Assembly: GCA_017543005.1 (NCBI GenBank) | Contig: JAFWEA010000234.1 | Span: forward strand, 1-9,489 | DNA: 9,489 nt | Reading direction: 5' to 3' | From: Solobacterium sp. | Lineage (GTDB): Bacteria; Bacillota_I; Bacilli_A; Erysipelotrichales; Erysipelotrichaceae | Shown: one piece after another, positions 6,375 to 9,489 of the stretch | Position numbering within the stretch: the stretch's first letter is position 1 | How the letters are laid out: each line of letters begins with the position of its first letter | Translations under genes and position numbers: made by a program | Notes under the pieces: model-generated | Told to the model about the DNA's origin: nothing | Seen by the model: the letters and a program-made list of their open reading frames with translations, nothing else | Database searches by the model: none

Positions 6375-6691
6375 ACAGTTTCTGCCTCCGTTTCCCAATC
6401 GCCGCGGCCGCGCATGCTTTCCAGATTGTGCACATGCACATACTCGCCCTTTTTGATGTCGGCACTGGCCATGCCGATTTCCTCACCGTACTTGGTGATT
6501 TCTTCGCCTTTGCGGATATCCGTTACGGCAATCTTATGGCCGTACGGAACATCACCGATCACCGTAACCGGTTCCCGGTTTCCCTTCTTGTCGCGCACTT
6601 CCACAACCATGCCGTCTTTGATGCCATTGGCAAAGATTGTGGCCACGTTGTCCTTGTCATTGACTTTCAGAGCAATTTTGACATCTTCCAT
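6371..6691 (-). CDS. UxaA-family small subunit, SAF domain
   Basis: A 106-residue protein equivalent to the N-terminal SAF domain of UxaA/GarD dehydratases and to the alpha subunit of SuyAB-type enzymes. The conserved core is PYGHKIAVTDI (residues 49-59), then GEEITKYGEEIGMASADIKK (62-81), then GEYVHVHNLES (82-92); His52 and the HVHN at 86-89 are the recognisable conserved polar residues. In relatives this domain covers or completes the active site of the large subunit. AGGAGG lies 5 nt before the ATG, and the preceding gene's stop is only 12 nt upstream. Its stop overlaps the start of the large-subunit gene (ATGA), which suggests coupled translation and a defined stoichiometry. The tail after residue 95 is acidic and unlike the core, possibly disordered. 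Confidence 0.9.
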   Translation of the reverse strand: MEDVKIALKVNDKDNVATIFANGIKDGMVVEVRDKKGNREPVTVIGDVPYGHKIAVTDIRKGEEITKYGEEIGMASADIKKGEYVHVHNLESMRGRGDWETEAETV

Positions 6692-6703
6692 ATGTGCCTC
6701 CTC

Positions 6704-7987
6704 TTACTGCGGAGCGACTGCCAGGACGCTGACTCCGTCCGGAATGACAACGACACGGGCATCTTTCCCCTTGATCTTATATGCAATGGCCAGCGCTTCA
6801 TCCGGAGTTGAAGCCGGGATCATGTTGCATCTGCGGACTGTTTCCGGATCCAGGTAGGTACTGACCAAGATCACTTTATGTTTCTTCAGGATGCGGGCAT
6901 AGATCTGCGGGCACCACTGTTCAGGTATGGTCTCCTTCGGCGGGATCTTGGCGAGATACGCATCGATCTCTTCCGGGGTGCCCAGCTGGATCAGTTCGGC
7001 AAAGTGGGTTCCGCCCATGCCGTCCACGCAGCTGCAGCACATGATGATGACCCCGTCCTCGCCGGCACAGGCCTCAGCCGTGGCGACCGCCTTCGGGCTC
7101 TGGTACAGGTTCTGATCGAGCGGATAGCCGCCGTTGCTGGTGACGACAATATCCCCGGTCACCGGCGGACATTGGGACAGCTTCCGGATAAAGGCCACGC
7201 CTTCTTCATGCGCCTGTTCGAGATCTCCGGCCCAGGCGGCGATCACTTTCTTCTCCGCGTTAAGGGCCACATTCAGGATGAACTGCACATTCACCATGCG
7301 GGCGGCACATACCATATCCTCATGGATCGGATTATGCTTCAGCACACCGGTCTTGGCATACGGGCTGGCAATGGCTTTGTAGGAATGGTTTTCGTTGACG
7401 GTCTCGGCGGCACAGATCCCCGGCAGGATGCTCTTGCGGCCGCCGGAGAAGCCGGCAAAGAAGTGCGGCTCGATAAACCCTTCGCAGATCAGCAGGTCAC
7501 ACTCTGCCGCCAGTCGGTTCACATGGAATTCCGCCCCCGAAGGCAGGCCTCCCATATTCACAAACTGATCCGATTCAAAGGGCATGTTGATGGCGATCTT
7601 TTCGTTGTCGACGATCTCATCCCCGAACATGCGGCGCTGTTCTTCCTCGGTTGTCGGCCGGTGCAGCCCGGTCGCAATCAGGATCGTGATGTCCGCATCC
7701 GGATTGCCGCGGCGGATCTCCGCCAGTTCCAGCGGCAGGGTGATCCGGCTCGGTACGGCCCGGGTATGATCGCTGGTGACCAGCACGATTTTTTTCTTTC
7801 CCGCTGCCAGTTCCCGCAGCGGCTTTGTTCCGATCGGATGTTCGAGGGCTTCCCGGACGAGTTCGGACTCGGTTTTACCGGGCTGATATTCATCCAGTTT
7901 GGCCGTAATGACGGTCTCCAGATTCTTCTCTGCCACATGAATATCCATTGACGATGTGTAGTAAGGCAGCGCAACTGTTCGTTCCAT
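6704..7987 (-). CDS. LarA-type nickel-dependent 2-hydroxyacid racemase/epimerase
   Basis: A 427-residue protein, near the length of lactate racemase LarA (about 424). Compared from memory with the Lactobacillus plantarum enzyme, the key residues occur here at a constant shift of +1: Asp73 and Arg76 in SDHTR, His109 in TGLHRPTT, His175 in EPHFFAG, Lys185 in GFSGGRKS, His201 in NENHSY, and Gln296 and Lys299 in YQSPK. In LarA, Lys184 and His200 hold the nickel-pincer nucleotide cofactor and His108/His174 move the proton, so this copy looks catalytically competent. LarA homologues racemise or epimerise many 2-hydroxyacids, so lactate is not assured. A GTG two codons upstream (7993) is possible, but it is only 4 nt from GGAGG, whereas the ATG is 10 nt away, as in the UxaA large-subunit gene. 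It is first in the operon, 12 nt before the SAF subunit. LarB, LarC and LarE, needed to make the cofactor, are not in this window. Confidence 0.88.
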   Translation of the reverse strand: MERTVALPYYTSSMDIHVAEKNLETVITAKLDEYQPGKTESELVREALEHPIGTKPLRELAAGKKKIVLVTSDHTRAVPSRITLPLELAEIRRGNPDADITILIATGLHRPTTEEEQRRMFGDEIVDNEKIAINMPFESDQFVNMGGLPSGAEFHVNRLAAECDLLICEGFIEPHFFAGFSGGRKSILPGICAAETVNENHSYKAIASPYAKTGVLKHNPIHEDMVCAARMVNVQFILNVALNAEKKVIAAWAGDLEQAHEEGVAFIRKLSQCPPVTGDIVVTSNGGYPLDQNLYQSPKAVATAEACAGEDGVIIMCCSCVDGMGGTHFAELIQLGTPEEIDAYLAKIPPKETIPEQWCPQIYARILKKHKVILVSTYLDPETVRRCNMIPASTPDEALAIAYKIKGKDARVVVIPDGVSVLAVAPQ

Positions 7988-7997
7988 GCACACTCAG

Positions 7998-8002
7998 CCT
8001 CC
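7998..8002 (-). promoter_or_regulatory. Ribosome binding site for the LarA-like gene; start ambiguous by two codons
   Basis: GGAGG on the - strand lies 4 nt from a GTG at 7993 and 10 nt from the ATG at 7987. The ATG is preferred, because the spacing to the GTG is short. Confidence 0.6.
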
Positions 8003-8010
8003 GTCTCTAT

Positions 8011-8042
8011 CTGCATTTATGATACTAAGAAAACCAATTCAT
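8011..8042 (-). promoter_or_regulatory. Candidate promoter of the LarA-UxaA operon
   Basis: The roughly 75 nt between the permease terminator and the LarA-like gene must hold the operon promoter if the terminator is effective. The best -10 is TATCAT on the - strand (about 8019-8024), with a weak TTTTCA about 18 nt upstream. This is an AT-rich stretch but the match is poor, and no clear operator was found. Confidence 0.3.
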
Positions 8043-8063
8043 TGAAAAGCCGTTCCGGGCACG

Positions 8064-8093
8064 AAAAAACGGACCCTGAAGGAGGATCCGTTT
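8064..8093 (-). terminator. Rho-independent terminator of the APC permease gene
   Basis: On the - strand, AAACGGATCC pairs with GGGTCCGTTT (one T-G wobble) around TCCTTCA, followed by further T residues. It lies about 25 nt after the permease stop. T-rich sequence also follows the stem on the + strand. Confidence 0.88.
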
Positions 8094-8117
8094 TTATACC
8101 AATTTTGAATCGGCCGA

Positions 8118-9452
8118 TTAAGCCTTTTCGTAATGGATCTCGGCGTTGACCTTGCCGGAGTTGTATCTCCAGAAGGAGTATGCCACAGCGACAACTGCCA
8201 TGACGATATTGCCGATGATGACCCATGTGGCCTGACCACGGGCATTCAGCCAGAAGTTCAGGACGTTGCAGATTTCTGCCAGGATGAAGAAGAACATGAC
8301 AACACTTCTCGGCTGATGGAATGTGGAGCTGTTCCATTCTTCCGGAATGACCTTTTCCATGTTCAGCATACCGTATGCAACAACGAATTCGTTGAAGCAG
8401 CCGATCAGAATGACCAGGGAACCGATCGCGTCAATGTTCATACCGGTAATGATTGTAACCATACCGATAACATACAGAACTGTCAGGAACAGAGTCGGTG
8501 TCTTCCACTTGGACAGCTTGCCCCAGCTTGCCGGGAACCAGCCATCCCATGTAGCCTGCAGCAGCGGCTTCGTGGAGGAAGCCAGCTGGGAGTTCAGTGT
8601 GGAAGCCAGAGCGCACTCAGCACCGGCCAGGATGAAGAAGACAAACAGCGGATACGGCAGGATAGCTCTTGCAGTATTGACCAGAGACTGACCGGCTGTC
8701 TGTTCCAGCGGCAGGACACCGGCTGCGACGCATGCCATAACAGCGTACAGAATAGCGACTGCGACTGTGGAAACGATGATAACCAGCGGAATGTCTCTTG
8801 TCGGGTTCTTGGCTTCACCAGCCAGGTTGGCAACGATGGTAGCACCGCCGGTAGCGAAGGTCAGCAGCGAAGATGCCTGCAGAAGACCCATGATACCGTC
8901 TGTCATCCATTCGCCTTCTCTTGTCATGCCGGCCCAGTCAACCTTGCCGATACCGAACAGTGTGAAGACGATCAGGGCAATAACCAGAGCCGCGACGATG
9001 ATGTTCTGGATCGCAGCGAATTTATCAACACCGAACAGGTTCAGGACATAGAACAGTGTCAGGATGATGATCGCGATGATCATTCTGTTGCCCATGCCGA
9101 TCAGACCCATCAGGTAGTCAGCAGCGGACAGCGCATACATAGCCAGGGACAGCTGACCCAGAGTGGCGATGATGGTGTAGAAACCACCAAGCTTCTTGGA
9201 AACCAGCAGCTGGACGATTGTGTAGGCACCGCCATTCAGACGGATTGTCGAGTTGATGAATACATACGGGACAGCTCTGAAGATGGTCAGGAATGCAGAA
9301 ATAATGAATGCGATTGGAACGGACTTACCAGTCATGGCGATGGCAGCACCTGTCAGAGACATGATGCCGGCACCGATGATCTGGCCGACCGAGGCAGCCA
9401 TCAGGTCCCAGAAACCAAGGACTTGTTTAAGCTGGTGTTCAGAATTAGACAT
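8118..9452 (-). CDS. APC-family amino acid permease
   Basis: A 444-residue membrane protein with about twelve hydrophobic segments. The start of the first segment carries the APC-superfamily unwound-helix signature GQIIGAGIMSLTG (residues 23-35). The loop NLAGEAKNPTRDIP (209-222) matches the conserved GE-x-NP-x-R-x-P motif of amino acid/polyamine/organocation permeases. The last segments run to about residue 428, before a short polar tail. It should import or exchange an amino acid or amine across the cytoplasmic membrane; the substrate is not deducible. GGGGAG lies 9 nt before the ATG. Its base composition is lower in GC than its neighbours, and nearly all its Arg codons are AGA or CGT, while the adjacent LarA-like gene uses mostly CGG and CGC. 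That suggests either strong selection for expression or a different history. It ends with its own terminator, so it is probably not part of the LarA operon. Confidence 0.9.
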   Translation of the reverse strand: MSNSEHQLKQVLGFWDLMAASVGQIIGAGIMSLTGAAIAMTGKSVPIAFIISAFLTIFRAVPYVFINSTIRLNGGAYTIVQLLVSKKLGGFYTIIATLGQLSLAMYALSAADYLMGLIGMGNRMIIAIIILTLFYVLNLFGVDKFAAIQNIIVAALVIALIVFTLFGIGKVDWAGMTREGEWMTDGIMGLLQASSLLTFATGGATIVANLAGEAKNPTRDIPLVIIVSTVAVAILYAVMACVAAGVLPLEQTAGQSLVNTARAILPYPLFVFFILAGAECALASTLNSQLASSTKPLLQATWDGWFPASWGKLSKWKTPTLFLTVLYVIGMVTIITGMNIDAIGSLVILIGCFNEFVVAYGMLNMEKVIPEEWNSSTFHQPRSVVMFFFILAEICNVLNFWLNARGQATWVIIGNIVMAVVAVAYSFWRYNSGKVNAEIHYEKA

Positions 9453-9479
9453 AAACTTTTTCTCCCCTTTGTTATGTGT

Positions 9480-9485
9480 AATATA
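9480..9485 (-). promoter_or_regulatory. Possible -10 element of the permease gene at the window edge
   Basis: On the - strand, TATATT within an AT-alternating stretch lies 27 nt upstream of the permease ATG and just before its ribosome binding site. Any -35 would be outside the window, so this is only a suggestion. Confidence 0.3.
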
Positions 9486-9489
9486 TATC

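Noticed and set aside
5793..7951. Two open frames of about 355 codons on the + strand, antisense to the UxaA and LarA genes
   Set aside because: They mirror strongly conserved - strand genes and lack recognisable domains or a convincing ribosome site.
1..9489. Mobile element, phage, CRISPR, toxin-antitoxin or defence genes
   Set aside because: No transposase, integrase, spaced direct repeats, or toxin-antitoxin pairs were seen. All supported genes belong to metabolic, transport or stress-tolerance families.

Overview
The window reads as chromosomal DNA of a fairly GC-rich (by eye in the high 50s % GC) member of the Bacillota, probably an anaerobic gut-type bacterium. The basis is strong GGAGG-type Shine-Dalgarno sites, compact stem-plus-U-tract terminators after most transcription units, and a family set (C69 dipeptidase, cyclase-family hydrolase, TelA, LarA-like and UxaA-like proteins, AEC and APC transporters) common in Clostridia and Erysipelotrichia. 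The exact family or genus cannot be told from the sequence. There are no rRNA or tRNA genes, insertion sequences, CRISPR arrays or phage genes, and no gene-free stretch longer than about 150 bases.

Layout. On the + strand, positions 1-1269 hold the 3' part of a C69-family dipeptidase and a complete cyclase-family metal hydrolase, closed by a strong terminator at 1276-1305. A convergent junction (1270-1419) with three consecutive inverted repeats separates this from the rest, which is all on the - strand. Read in the direction of transcription (right to left), that part holds: an APC-type amino acid permease (9452-8118) with its own terminator; a four-gene operon (7987-4567) encoding a LarA-type nickel-dependent racemase/epimerase, the small SAF-domain subunit and the large subunit of a split UxaA-type dehydratase, and a cyclodeaminase/cyclohydrolase-family protein, ended by a terminator; an AEC-family transporter (4466-3561) with its own candidate promoter and terminator; a TelA-family toxic-anion-resistance protein (3444-2248) behind an extended -10 promoter; and a cytosolic SGNH hydrolase (2187-1420).

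How the genes may work together. The most coherent system is the LarA/UxaA-small/UxaA-large/cyclodeaminase operon. Gene spacing is tight: 12 nt, then an ATGA overlap, then a TGATG overlap or a 4-codon-downstream start. A LarA-family enzyme can invert a 2-hydroxyacid stereocentre, and the split UxaA pair would dehydrate or otherwise eliminate from a hydroxyacid, so a racemise-then-eliminate route for an unidentified hydroxyacid is a reasonable inference. The AEC transporter next door is a plausible importer. The folate-family enzyme in this operon is not explained by that model and is the most intriguing part. The substrate cannot be read from the sequence.

Several starts were shortened from the longest open frame because a clear ribosome binding site points to an internal ATG: AEC transporter, UxaA large subunit, LarA, SGNH hydrolase and cyclodeaminase.
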